Part shown: positions 33,587-43,007 of the stretch, in pieces
Position numbering within the stretch: the stretch's first letter is position 1
Layout of the letters: the number at the start of each line of letters is the position of its first letter
Assembly (NCBI GenBank): GCA_963808165.1
Contig: CAWEET010000016.1
Coordinates: forward strand, 1-64,000
DNA: 64,000 bases
Source: Thiosocius sp963808165
GTDB taxonomy: Bacteria; Pseudomonadota; Gammaproteobacteria; Chromatiales; Chromatiaceae
Reading direction: 5' to 3'
Notes under the pieces: generated by a model
Told to the model about the DNA's origin: nothing
The model's input: only the letters and a program-made list of their open reading frames with translations
Databases searched by the model: none
Translations under genes and position numbers: made by a program

Positions 33587-35134
33587 ATGCGCGAAGCGAA
33601 ACAAACCAACCGAGTCTTGATGGTCGTGTCGATTGCGCTTTGCGCATTGCTGGTCTGGGGGTGCGCCACCAAGCCGCCACCAGAATCCATAATCCGCCCC
33701 GCGCCAAGTTATGCGATGCCGGCGGCCACGCACGGTCGGCTGGCCGAGATGGCGAAACGCATCCGGGCCGAGCACGGTGCGCAGGCGTCCGGTTTCAGGG
33801 CGCTGGATGGAAGCAAGGATGCCTTGGATTGGCGGCTTGCATTGATCGATTCGGCAGTCTCCTCGGTCGATATCCAGACCTATCTCTGGTACGCAGACAA
33901 CGCGGGCCGCCTGATACTCGAGCGCGCCGTGCGTGCGGCCCAGAGAGGCGTGCATGTGCGCTTGATCGTGGACGATCTGCTGACGGTCGGGATGGATCAG
34001 CTGATCGCGGAATTGGAAAACCACCCCAACATCCAGATCAGGGCGTTCAATCCGTGGAAGGGGCGTGACCTGGGTGGCCGGGTCGCGGAACTGATCGCGG
34101 AAATGGAACGGCTAAACGTCCGTATGCACGACAAACTGCTGATCGTCGACGGCGTCGCTGCGATACTCGGTGGGCGCAATATCGGCGATCACTATTTCGG
34201 GCTGAGCGATGCCTACAACTTCCACGATCTCGACCTGCTCGGCATCGGTCATATCGCACAGCAGGCGAACGGCATGTTCGATCATTTCTGGAACAGTGAA
34301 TGGGTCGTCTCCGCGCTAAACCTCAAGGTCGACCCGGACCCGGAATTCGCCGCGGCCGCATGGCAGGAGATCCAGGACAAGAACCGCGCGGCCGGGGCAC
34401 TTGCGGCCTTCCCCCGCGACGTTACGGATTGGGGCGCGGAGTTGGCCGAACTTGCCGGTGAGCTGCACATCGGGACCAGCATGGTCAGCTACGACGAGGC
34501 CACCGGCAGGGAGATCCAGCAGCACATGATCGGCGAGATGTTGTCGTTTTTTGCCGGAGCCGAACAGGAACTGCTGATCACGAATGCCTATATCATCCCG
34601 TACCAACGTGGCATCGACCTTATGCAGGGATTGACCGACCGCGGCGTCAAGGTGCGGATCCTGACCAACTCCCTTGCCTCGCACGACGTGCCGGCTGTCA
34701 ACAGTCACTATCAGGACTGGCGCGACGACTTTATCAATGCCGGCGTCGAGCTCTACGAACTGCGCCCCGACCCCGCGATCCGATCGATCGTCGAGGTCCC
34801 GCCGAACGAGGGAGAATTCATCGGGCTGCACAGCAAGGCCGCGGTAGTCGACCGGCGGCATGTGTTCATCGGCTCGATGAACCTGGACCCGCGTTCGGGG
34901 GGTATCAATACCGAGGCGGGCGCTTTTGTCGACAGCCCCGCGCTGGCGGCGGACGTGGTCGCGCTGATGGAACGGGACATGGAAGGGGAAAACGCCTGGC
35001 AGGTGCTGCTCGATGACGCCGGTAAGCCCTATTGGGTCAATAGTGACGAGACCGTGTATGCGCAGCCTGCGCGTGACGGCACGCAGCGGATCATGGACGT
35101 GATCTTCAAGGCACTCCCCAAGGAGTATTATTGA
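33587..35134 (+). CDS. Phospholipase D / cardiolipin-synthase-like lipoprotein
   Basis: 515 residues from ATG 33587 (GGGAG just upstream; the frame opens at 33524). The N-terminus MREAKQTNRVLMVVSIALCA ends in the lipobox LVWGC, so it should be an envelope lipoprotein. Two HKD motifs are complete: MHDKLLIVDG followed by GGRNIGDHYF (about 182-205), and LHSKAAVVDRRHVFIGSMNLD (about 420-440, shown here in parts). This pattern is that of ClsC/ymdC-type enzymes that transfer phosphatidyl groups. A C23 tract lies upstream, which raises the possibility of phase-variable expression. Confidence 0.87.
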   Translation: MREAKQTNRVLMVVSIALCALLVWGCATKPPPESIIRPAPSYAMPAATHGRLAEMAKRIRAEHGAQASGFRALDGSKDALDWRLALIDSAVSSVDIQTYLWYADNAGRLILERAVRAAQRGVHVRLIVDDLLTVGMDQLIAELENHPNIQIRAFNPWKGRDLGGRVAELIAEMERLNVRMHDKLLIVDGVAAILGGRNIGDHYFGLSDAYNFHDLDLLGIGHIAQQANGMFDHFWNSEWVVSALNLKVDPDPEFAAAAWQEIQDKNRAAGALAAFPRDVTDWGAELAELAGELHIGTSMVSYDEATGREIQQHMIGEMLSFFAGAEQELLITNAYIIPYQRGIDLMQGLTDRGVKVRILTNSLASHDVPAVNSHYQDWRDDFINAGVELYELRPDPAIRSIVEVPPNEGEFIGLHSKAAVVDRRHVFIGSMNLDPRSGGINTEAGAFVDSPALAADVVALMERDMEGENAWQVLLDDAGKPYWVNSDETVYAQPARDGTQRIMDVIFKALPKEYY

Positions 35135-35321
35135 GATCGGCCGTGCATCCAATCGAATGGTGTGCGCCAGCATCGGCAGTCTGCGCAGGCGGGTGCCGTT
35201 GCCCGCCGTGGCGCGGCCGACGTTCCCGGTGCGCTTGCCGCTTTCGCGCCCACCCCTGCCGGATCCGCGTGAATAAGTCGAAAACCCTTTTTGCTAAAGA
35301 TCTTCCGATCGGCGGACTGGC

Positions 35322-36071
35322 ATGATCGTGAGGATGGCCGCTAATTTACTTGCCGGCGTCCTGGCGTTCATCGGACTGGGCTCGCCGATCTACGCTGTGC
35401 AGGGTGTGACGGTGGCAGACGAGGGCGCCACCCGGGAGACGGTCGTGCTGCTGCACGGTCTGGGCCGGACCAGGGCCGCGATGTGGCCGATGGCAGCCCG
35501 TATCGAGAAGGCCGGGTTCGATGTGGTACGCATCGGTTACGATTCCCTTCGCCAGACGCCGGAGCAGATCCTTGCCGAGGTGAGTCGGCAGATCGACGCA
35601 TGCTGCGCAAATCTGCCGGAGCCCGTCCACTTCGTTGGCCATTCGCTGGGCGGCTTGATGATCCGTGCCTACCTTGCCGGGCACGAGCTGCGCTCGCGCG
35701 GCCGCGTCGTGTTGATCGCCACTCCGAATGCCGGTACCCCGCTGGTAGATGCGTATGTCGACGCCTGGTGGATGGATCTCGCCGGCCCCACTGCCCAAAG
35801 CCTCGGCACCGGCCTGGACAGCTTTCCCAACTCCTTGCCGAAACCGGATTATCCGGTTGGGGTTATCGCTGGTGTTCGTGAATATCGGCTGCTAGAAGAC
35901 CTGATCCCCGGCGAGCACGATGGGCTGGTGCCACTGGAGTCGACGAGGATCGATGGCATGGTGGATTTCATCACCGTGGATTCCAATCATGCCTTTTTGC
36001 GCTACAGCCGGGAGGTGGCCCGACAGACCGTCGCGTTCCTGCGTACCGGGCGGTTCCTGCGCGATCGCTGA
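35322..36071 (+). CDS. Secreted alpha/beta hydrolase (lipase-like)
   Basis: 249 residues. Signal peptide about 1-25 (ANLLAGVLAFIGLGSPIYA). The fold's strand TVVLLHGLGRTRA starts the oxyanion hole, the nucleophile elbow is VGHSLGGL (Ser near 108), the acid lies in GEHDGLVP and the base in DSNHAFL. These are the features of small triacylglycerol lipases. It follows the PLD-like gene on the same strand, suggesting envelope lipid turnover. Exact substrate unknown. Confidence 0.85.
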   Translation: MIVRMAANLLAGVLAFIGLGSPIYAVQGVTVADEGATRETVVLLHGLGRTRAAMWPMAARIEKAGFDVVRIGYDSLRQTPEQILAEVSRQIDACCANLPEPVHFVGHSLGGLMIRAYLAGHELRSRGRVVLIATPNAGTPLVDAYVDAWWMDLAGPTAQSLGTGLDSFPNSLPKPDYPVGVIAGVREYRLLEDLIPGEHDGLVPLESTRIDGMVDFITVDSNHAFLRYSREVARQTVAFLRTGRFLRDR

Positions 36072-36322
36072 GGGCTGATGTGCCCTGGGCAAGGTCTGCG
36101 CAATTCGGTCGAGACCGCCGCCATTCTTCACCCGTTCATGGCGGCTGCTTGGTGCAACAAAAACACCCGCCTGCCAGAAAAACTGCTGTTGCGCGGAAAA
36201 GTATTGCTCTTTTGGTCATGCACTTGCAGCGTTCTGTAAGGGATAGGGGGAAAGCCACGGTAGAGATACCCTAAACTAACCGTAAATGACCAGGCGTGCG
36301 TGGATGGATCGGGAGTAGGACG

Positions 36323-39187
36323 ATGAGGTTTCTGAAGATTCTTGGTATCACTGCTGCGGTAATCGTCGCGCTGGTGCTCTCGGCAGTCCTGATCATCAAC
36401 CTGATCCCCGGCGAATATTACAAGGAAACCATCTCATCTGTGGTCAAGACCGCCACCGGCCGCGATCTGGTCATCGTCGGCGATGTTGATGTAGAGCTCG
36501 GGTCCAGTTTCAAGTTCACCGCCTCGGACGTCAGCTTTGCGCATGCGGAATGGGGTTCACGACCGGAGATGTTCTCCAGCCAGCGGATCGAGGGCGAGGT
36601 GGCGCTCGCGCCACTGATCAAGGGGCTGCTGGACGTACGCCTGGTCTTCGAAGCGCCCGATCTGCTGCTGGAAACCGATCCCGACGGGCGCGGCAACTGG
36701 GAGATGGGTGCCGAGCAGCAGGAAGCTGTGCCCCGGGACGAGGTCCCGGCTGATGGCGGCTCCACCCTGCTGCGTCCGTTCATTCGCGAGCTGCGCCTGG
36801 AGCACCTCAAGGTGACTTATCTTGGTGCGGTGACCGGTCGGCAGCACTATGCGGAGTTCGACAAGATCCTGTTGAGTTCGCAGGGGGAGCGTGTCTCGGT
36901 AGAGCTCAATGGGCGGTTAGATGAACACGAACTGACCCTGACGGGTGGGGTCGACGACAGCGTTATCGGTGGCGCCGATCAGCCTACCGGCTTCACCCTC
37001 AGCGGCCGGCTGGGCGACATCGGGCTGCAGGCCCGCGGTATGCTCGATGCAATATCCACAGCGGCCAATGTCGATCTGGTGCTGGAGGCGAAGGTACCGT
37101 CGCTCGCGGCGTTGACTTCGTTCGTGGGCAGGGATCTGCCGGACCAGGGGCCGTTGGACACCAGTTTCCGTATCCGCGGCGGCGGTGGCGACTACCGAGC
37201 AGACGATATCAAGCTCAACCTGGGCGCGGAGATGCTCACCGCCTCCGTCGAGGGGGTGATTACCGACCTCGCCGGATTGAGCGGGATCGAACTCGATGTA
37301 GCCGCGGATACCGCGCAGCTGCCGGTCCTCATGAAGCAGATCGGTGTCGAGGTGCCCGTCGCCCTGCCTTCGACCGTCAACGCCGAGGCGAAGCTGGCCG
37401 GCAGCCTGGACGCGCTGGCGGTGCCCGGTTACCAGGTCGGAATCCAGGATGAGGGCGTCAAAGCCGCAGCCACGGGTCAGGTGCGAGATCTGCTTGCATT
37501 GAAGGGCCTGATGGCCGATTTGTCCCTGGAGACCACCTCGCTCGCGGCGCTGTCGAAATTTGCGAACACCGAGTTGCCGGATTCCGGGCCGGTAGCGTTG
37601 GCCGGGAAGCTGAGCAGTCCGGAGGGACTCGATTCACCTAGTGATGTCTCCGTGAACATTACGGGTGACGGGGTGAATGCCGATGCCGTTGGCAGCATTG
37701 CCGACTTGCTTGCGGCCGAGGGCATCTCGCTGACGCTGAAGGTCGAGGGTGGTTCGCTGCAGCAGGTCGCCAGGTTGGCCGGGCAGGATTTGCCGAGCAA
37801 GGATCCGATGCAGCTGATGGGTGACCTGAGTGCCAGTGCTGGCACCTACAAGATCGACAAGCTGCTGTTCAAATCCGGCGAAAACGAGGTCAGCGGGGCC
37901 GCGGAGTTGACCCCGCCGGCGGCAGAGGGTGGGTCGGTCAGCATTCGCGGCAACTTGCATCTCGGGACCTTGGACCTGGACGCACTCTCCGGTCGGGGAA
38001 GTCATGCGGCAGAGACGCAGTCCGCCGAGGCACCGCCAGCGGGCCCCGGGAAGGCAACCCCCGCCGCGGGTGCCGATGCTGCGCAGACGGGTGAACCGAT
38101 GAAAATTGACGAATTGGCGGATGGAGAGGCCGACACGTCCGCGCCAGCGGGGGCAGGCGGGCAGAAAGCAGCGAAGGTCTTTTCGAGCGAGCCACTACCC
38201 GTAGAGGCACTGCGTGCCATCGACGCCGACATAGCGATCACCGCGGATGAGATCGGTACCAGGGAACTGTTACTAAAGGGGGTTGTTGCGAAGCTGGTGC
38301 TGAACAAAGGCATACTCAGCGTAGAGCCGGTGAAGGCGACGGTTGGTGAAGGCCTATTCCAGGGCAGCCTGGTGATGGATGCCTCACGGTCCCCGGCTAC
38401 CCTTTCGGTCGATATCAATATGGACAACGGGACTTCGCGCTATTTCGGCGGCAGATACGACCTGAAGGTCGATCTCGATGGGACCGGGGACTCGATCGCG
38501 AAGCTCATGGCCGGACTCGATGGCCAGGTTGTCTTCGATATCCGTGATATGGACATGGAAAAATCCCTGATGACCGACTTGGGGCGTGGCCTGCTCGATA
38601 CCATGAGCCCCTCCAACGAGGAAGACAAGACGACCAAGCTCATTTGTGCGATCGCACGATTCGACATCAAGGATGGGATAGCCGACGCCGAGGACAAGAT
38701 CGTCGCCCAGATGAGCAAGGTCACCTGGTTCGGCGGCGGCCAAGTCAATCTGAAGACCGAGGCGATAGACCTGGGTGCCCAGTCAAAGGCGCGCACTGGA
38801 TTGGGGATCAGCACCGCAGGGCTTGCCAGCCTGCTACATGTCGGCGGCACCCTGGCCAGTCCCGTCATCTTGCCGGACCCGGAGGGTGTCGCGAAGAAAT
38901 ACGGCCAGTATTACCTGACGGTCATGACCGGGGGTATTTTTGGGTTGGTGAAAGGGATGTGGGACAAGGCCGAGGCCAACTCCGACGTCTGTGCCAAGGT
39001 CCTCGAGATGGGGGAAAAGGAAAGCGCCTGGGGCCGAAGAAAAGGTGCGGAGACCGGTGTCGGCGCGGTGACTGCCACCGCAGCGGTGCCAGCATCTGCG
39101 CCTCCTGGCCCGGACGCGGACAGCGCCCCGGACGCCGAGCAGGAGACAGATTCGCAGCCTGATCTTCTGGACACGACCAACCGATAG
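36323..39187 (+). CDS. AsmA-family protein
   Basis: 954 residues from ATG 36323. One N-terminal transmembrane helix (about 5-27, ILGITAAVIVALVLSAVLII) is followed by the AsmA N-terminal pattern (TGRDLVIVGDVDVELG…SDVSFAHAEWG, ALAPLIKGLLDVRLVFEAPD). A long repetitive beta-rich periplasmic region with recurring LASLKG.. units follows, and the AsmA C-terminal region (…GLASLLHVGGTLASP). Members span the periplasm and are thought to help move phospholipids to the outer membrane. An Ala/Gly/Pro-rich linker lies near residues 560-620. The context of lipid-active genes agrees. Confidence 0.88.
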   Translation: MRFLKILGITAAVIVALVLSAVLIINLIPGEYYKETISSVVKTATGRDLVIVGDVDVELGSSFKFTASDVSFAHAEWGSRPEMFSSQRIEGEVALAPLIKGLLDVRLVFEAPDLLLETDPDGRGNWEMGAEQQEAVPRDEVPADGGSTLLRPFIRELRLEHLKVTYLGAVTGRQHYAEFDKILLSSQGERVSVELNGRLDEHELTLTGGVDDSVIGGADQPTGFTLSGRLGDIGLQARGMLDAISTAANVDLVLEAKVPSLAALTSFVGRDLPDQGPLDTSFRIRGGGGDYRADDIKLNLGAEMLTASVEGVITDLAGLSGIELDVAADTAQLPVLMKQIGVEVPVALPSTVNAEAKLAGSLDALAVPGYQVGIQDEGVKAAATGQVRDLLALKGLMADLSLETTSLAALSKFANTELPDSGPVALAGKLSSPEGLDSPSDVSVNITGDGVNADAVGSIADLLAAEGISLTLKVEGGSLQQVARLAGQDLPSKDPMQLMGDLSASAGTYKIDKLLFKSGENEVSGAAELTPPAAEGGSVSIRGNLHLGTLDLDALSGRGSHAAETQSAEAPPAGPGKATPAAGADAAQTGEPMKIDELADGEADTSAPAGAGGQKAAKVFSSEPLPVEALRAIDADIAITADEIGTRELLLKGVVAKLVLNKGILSVEPVKATVGEGLFQGSLVMDASRSPATLSVDINMDNGTSRYFGGRYDLKVDLDGTGDSIAKLMAGLDGQVVFDIRDMDMEKSLMTDLGRGLLDTMSPSNEEDKTTKLICAIARFDIKDGIADAEDKIVAQMSKVTWFGGGQVNLKTEAIDLGAQSKARTGLGISTAGLASLLHVGGTLASPVILPDPEGVAKKYGQYYLTVMTGGIFGLVKGMWDKAEANSDVCAKVLEMGEKESAWGRRKGAETGVGAVTATAAVPASAPPGPDADSAPDAEQETDSQPDLLDTTNR

Positions 39188-39347
39188 CCCCGGATGCCTG
39201 CGAGGTGATGGCGGTGCCGCGTTACTGAGACATCTTTCATGGTCGAATAGGGTTCAAGCTGAGAAGGCCGACGTTTCGGTGTCTACAATCGACTGATGCA
39301 GTGGTGGCCCGCGCGATCGCCTGACTGCTGTCCGCATAACGTCCACA

Positions 39348-40601
39348 ATGAGGTTCGGCCGAAAAATCGATTCGGTCGGCGGCGGGGGGGGTCAACCAGT
39401 GAAAAGGAACTGTGACAGGCGCTGCAGAACTGTCTGCCTTGCAAAGACATGGGTCTGTCTGCTGTTCGCGCTGCTCTGCGTTGGGGCCGGCGCGATGGAT
39501 GGCCAGGCATCAAGCGAACACTTTGCGGAAAAACGGGTGACCTTCTATCACACCTATGGGTACCTGCAGGATCAGGACTGGGTGATCCCGTTGCGCGCAT
39601 GGGTACACGAAGAACCCGCGCCGGCGCGGCGTGGACTGGCCAAGGTTGCCCGGAAGCTCTTGGCGCAGAGGGCGGGGATCGCCGATCTGAGTGACGCAGA
39701 AAAAGCGTTGTTCGAGCAGCGCTCGGACGATTTTTTTGCAGACAGTGAGTCTCAGGAATCTGTGAAATTCCGGTTCGACGATGATCCCGAGAACCAGGAG
39801 TTTTCACTGGAGAGTGCGGACGGAAAGACCGCCACGGATCTCAACGGCCTGCTGGAGGGGACGTTCAAGCTCGATCAGCCGACTGCCGGCAGACTGCTCG
39901 AGGCGCAACGATCCACGCAGGGCTGGCTCCGATTCCGGGCGGTATCCGATGATGGCCGCCGCGGCATTGGGTTCGTCAGGCTTGTCCCACCCGAGGGACT
40001 CTCCGTGATCTCTGATATCGACGACACCATCAAGGTGACCGGGATTCCCGCCGGAGAACGCACGGTGCTGATGAACACCTTCTTCCGTGACTTTGTCCCC
40101 GTCCCGTGTATGGCCGGGATGTACAGGGATTTTGGAGACGATGCCGCGTTCCATTATGTGTCTGGCGGCCCATGGCAGATGTATCGACCCATCGACGACT
40201 TCCTCTTTGCAGACCCGGCAGCCTTCCCTCTGGGCAGCTTTCACATGAAGAGTCTCAGGACCAATGTATTCGAAAAAGGCAGTTATGAAGATGTCTGGAA
40301 CATCATCGCGAACGGTTCTCAGCAGGTGACATTCGAACAGAAACTTGTGCAGATCAGCACGATCATGAACCATTTTCCCGGGCGGAGCTTCGTTTTGATC
40401 GGCGACTCCGGAGAGAAGGATCCAGAGATCTTCAGCCAGATCCGTGAGAGCTTCCCTGGCCAGGTCCGTGAGATAAGAATCCGTGTCGTAACGGATGAGC
40501 AGGCGACCGGCCCCGGCCGACTCGAGAACATGCTGTTGATTCCGTCGAACGGAAACGCGGCGGGTTCGTGTGCCGACTTTGCTAAAGCTGCTGCGCAATG
40601 A
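39348..40601 (+). CDS. App1-type phosphatidate phosphatase (DUF2183), secreted
   Basis: 417 residues if started at ATG 39348; GTG 39399 with a G-rich ribosome-binding site is an equally good start and gives a shorter signal peptide (VCLLFALLCVGAGA). The catalytic motif DxDxT of the HAD-like App1 domain is SDIDDTIKVTG near residue 230, followed by PCMAGMYRDF, FHYVSGGPWQMY, and the conserved LIGDSGEKDPEIF. The yeast homologue dephosphorylates phosphatidate. Positioned after AsmA and lipase genes, it likely acts on envelope lipid. Confidence 0.88.
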   Translation: MRFGRKIDSVGGGGGQPVKRNCDRRCRTVCLAKTWVCLLFALLCVGAGAMDGQASSEHFAEKRVTFYHTYGYLQDQDWVIPLRAWVHEEPAPARRGLAKVARKLLAQRAGIADLSDAEKALFEQRSDDFFADSESQESVKFRFDDDPENQEFSLESADGKTATDLNGLLEGTFKLDQPTAGRLLEAQRSTQGWLRFRAVSDDGRRGIGFVRLVPPEGLSVISDIDDTIKVTGIPAGERTVLMNTFFRDFVPVPCMAGMYRDFGDDAAFHYVSGGPWQMYRPIDDFLFADPAAFPLGSFHMKSLRTNVFEKGSYEDVWNIIANGSQQVTFEQKLVQISTIMNHFPGRSFVLIGDSGEKDPEIFSQIRESFPGQVREIRIRVVTDEQATGPGRLENMLLIPSNGNAAGSCADFAKAAAQ

Positions 40602-41144
40602 CCGGATAGTCCGAACTCGTCAGCGGCGTGGGGTGATTGCGGCGTCGAACAGATATTTCGATGGCACAGGGATGCAAGGGGCTTCAGGCCTTTCGGTTTG
40701 CCGGTGCACCGATTCTCCAGTGCATGGGTGAAAGCAGGATCTTCTCGCTGTGCTTGCCGGGCAACCTGCCTGTATTCTGCAGGTTTGCTGACGCGCAGAA
40801 GGGCCGTCCGTATACCTCGTTGGTCTGCCCCTCGGGGTGGGCACTCCGTTGCGTGCGAGAACGCAACCGCCTCCTAACATCGTTGTAAAGGCGAAGGACT
40901 GCTTCCCACAAGTTTTTTCTTGGGGTCCGCCTCGTGCCGAAACCACGGCAGTGGCGACCATGCGTGTGGCAAAAATTTGGTCTCTAGCTGTCCAGTCCCG
41001 ATCTGGCTCAATGGGTTGATCTTTTTGCTGCTGTTGTTGTTGGCAATCGATGGTGGCTTTCGGCTGGGGCTCCAGCGCTGCCGAGGCGTGCTGGCAGTCG
41101 GGCCCTGAAGGGGAGGAAAATCGCTCCGTCCGGGCATGGAAGGA
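40602..41144. other. Intergenic stretch, 543 bp
   Basis: It lies between convergent genes. Small open frames exist on both strands but show no motif or start signal. A C/G-rich segment near 40800-40880 can form local hairpins. I see no defined RNA gene. Confidence 0.4.
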
Positions 41145-42194
41145 TCAAGGCCGTTGCAGCATGCCCAGTGGTACAGTGATTACGCCCAGCTCGCGTCCGT
41201 CCACGCCCTTCAGCGAGATATGCAGGCTGGGTTCGGGCTGCAGCCAGTCGATCTGCAGCACACCGAAGTGATCCTCACGCACGTTGTCGTCGGTTATCCG
41301 GTAGCGGTTCTTTTCGCCCCTGCCGGCGCCGGCAGAATTGAGGCCGCTCGCGGTGACCTCGAACAGCGGATAGCCCACAACATCGGCTGGCAAGCGCGAG
41401 ATTTCACCCAGGTGTCTGTCCCCGCTCAGCAAGACTACGCCGTTCGCGCCCGAGTCGCGGATAAGCTGGAAAAGCCGCTCGCGCTCGGTCGGAAAATTGG
41501 CCCATTTCTCGAAGCAGTGTTCGTCGGGAATCACCTGGATACTCGAGACGATGATCCGCAGGTCTGCCGGCGTGCGCAGGGTCTTTTCCAGCCATGCCCA
41601 TTGCGGCTCGCCCAGCAGGGTCACGTCGGGCCCCGTACTGGGGAGCAGCTTGCGCCTGGGACAGCCGTCCGCTGTCGGCGCGACCTTCAGGGGGCTTCGA
41701 AAAAACCGTGTGTCCAGCAGGATGATCTGGATGCGTCGGTCGCCCTGATCCAGATAGCGCGCTGTGTAGATGCCGGGACGTGACCGCTCTTCGGCGCCCT
41801 CCGGTACAGAGAAGAAGTCCAGGAATAGGCGTTCGGAGGTGTTTTTCCAGGGATACTCCCGGCCCCCGTCGTTGCGCCCGTAGTCGTGGTCGTCCCAGGT
41901 TGCATAGATGGGTATGCGCGCCCGCAGCGACGCGAACCCGGCGTCTTCGGCCAGCCGGTCATAGGCCTGTTCAATGCGCCCGGGTTCGTCTGCGTGGCGC
42001 AGGGGGCCCTTGTCCGTATAGACGTTGTCGCCGAGAAAGACGAAGGCGTCGGGCCTCTCGGCCAGCACTGCGGACCAGATGGGCTGCGGCTTCCACTGGC
42101 GCAGGCACGAACCGAACGCGACCGTGGTCGTTTGTGACGCTGTGCCTTCGCCCCAGGCGGACATTAGACAGATCACTATCACCGGGAGGCGCAT
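41145..42194 (-). CDS. PhoD-like metallophosphatase, secreted
   Basis: 349 residues from ATG 42194, preceded by AAGGAG at seven bases. The signal peptide is MRLPVIVICLMSAWGEGTAS. Metal-ligand motifs of the PhoD fold are present in order: AFGSCL, LGDNVYTDKG, TWDDHDYGRND, ILLDTRFF, and LSGDRHLGEIS. PhoD enzymes are Ca2+/Fe3+-dependent phosphodiesterases and monoesterases acting on phospholipids and other phosphate esters. Convergent with the App1 gene, divergent from the TusE/DsrC gene. Confidence 0.9.
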   Translation of the reverse strand: MRLPVIVICLMSAWGEGTASQTTTVAFGSCLRQWKPQPIWSAVLAERPDAFVFLGDNVYTDKGPLRHADEPGRIEQAYDRLAEDAGFASLRARIPIYATWDDHDYGRNDGGREYPWKNTSERLFLDFFSVPEGAEERSRPGIYTARYLDQGDRRIQIILLDTRFFRSPLKVAPTADGCPRRKLLPSTGPDVTLLGEPQWAWLEKTLRTPADLRIIVSSIQVIPDEHCFEKWANFPTERERLFQLIRDSGANGVVLLSGDRHLGEISRLPADVVGYPLFEVTASGLNSAGAGRGEKNRYRITDDNVREDHFGVLQIDWLQPEPSLHISLKGVDGRELGVITVPLGMLQRP

Positions 42195-42364
42195 TGCGCT
42201 TCTCCTTATGGCGCAGAGGGCATAGCGTCGCACGGACGGGGCCGCGAAGGCACCTGGCCGCCAACCCTGCATTATCCGTGGGGTTTGCCTGCCTACCGTG
42301 TTTATCATCGTGCGGGGCGCAGCCGTGGCTGCGCGAAGTATTTAATGAATTTAGGAGTAGAGAG

Positions 42365-42664
42365 ATGAGTGTGCAACTTCCGGAACGTGACGGCGATGGA
42401 TATCTGCTGAGCATGTCCGAGTGGACCCCGGAGATCGGCCGCGCGATGGCAGAGGTCGATGGTGTCGAACTGGACGACGTGAAATGGGATCAGATCCTGA
42501 AGGCGCGTGAGTATTACGAAGAAGAGAACGTAGTGCCTCCGATCCGCAAGTTCGCAAAATACGTCGGTCAGGACCAGAAACAAATCTTCAAGATGTGGAA
42601 GACCGGTCCAATGAAGCCGATAACCAAATACGGCGGCCTGCCCAAGCCCACTGGCTGCGTCTGA
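42365..42664 (+). CDS. DsrC/TusE-family sulfur-carrier protein with one C-terminal cysteine
   Basis: 99 residues from ATG 42365 with AGGAG eight bases upstream. The family fold is recognised by LSMSEWTPEIGRAMAE, ARE-YYEE, PPIRKFAKYVGQDQK and the C-terminal arm YGGLPKPTGCV, whose penultimate Cys is the reactive CysA. The second Cys that true DsrC proteins carry ten residues earlier (QACKIAGLPKP…) is Thr here (PITKYGGLPKP). That makes it TusE-like or a regulatory DsrC homologue: it can carry persulfide but cannot form the DsrC intramolecular trisulfide. It points to sulfur oxidation or tRNA thiolation. Confidence 0.88.
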   Translation: MSVQLPERDGDGYLLSMSEWTPEIGRAMAEVDGVELDDVKWDQILKAREYYEEENVVPPIRKFAKYVGQDQKQIFKMWKTGPMKPITKYGGLPKPTGCV

Positions 42665-43007
42665 AGCCGCACACGTTGGCCAGGTGGGGCCGGCGGCCGA
42701 GAGACTCCTGGGCAACCCTTCGCCAAGCCATCGCACAACGCCCACGGCCTTTCCCGGCTTTCTCAAGGTTTCAGAGGTTACGTCGATACGCTAACCGGTT
42801 GTCCGTGTTGTGAGGCGTCGTTGCAGCCGGTAGGTCGTTCATCCAGGGACAAGCGACAAACCAGCGGAACGGCATCGGCGGGCTAAACTGAGTTTGTCCA
42901 AGTGTTTGTCGCGTGACGGTTTCTTAGGCCACTTGAAGCCGAGTTTGACTGGCTGAGTTGGCGGCTGGTTTAATCGTCGCCGATCTCGCAACTGTGCAGG
43001 TTTCTTC
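42665..43007. other. Intergenic stretch, 343 bp
   Basis: No gene is supported. It should contain the terminator of the sulfur-carrier gene and the manC promoter, but no clear hairpin with T-run is seen. Confidence 0.4.

Noticed and set aside
40637..40911. Overlapping frames of 75-83 codons in the 40.6-41.1 kb gap
   Set aside because: No start signal, no motif and frames on both strands equally open.
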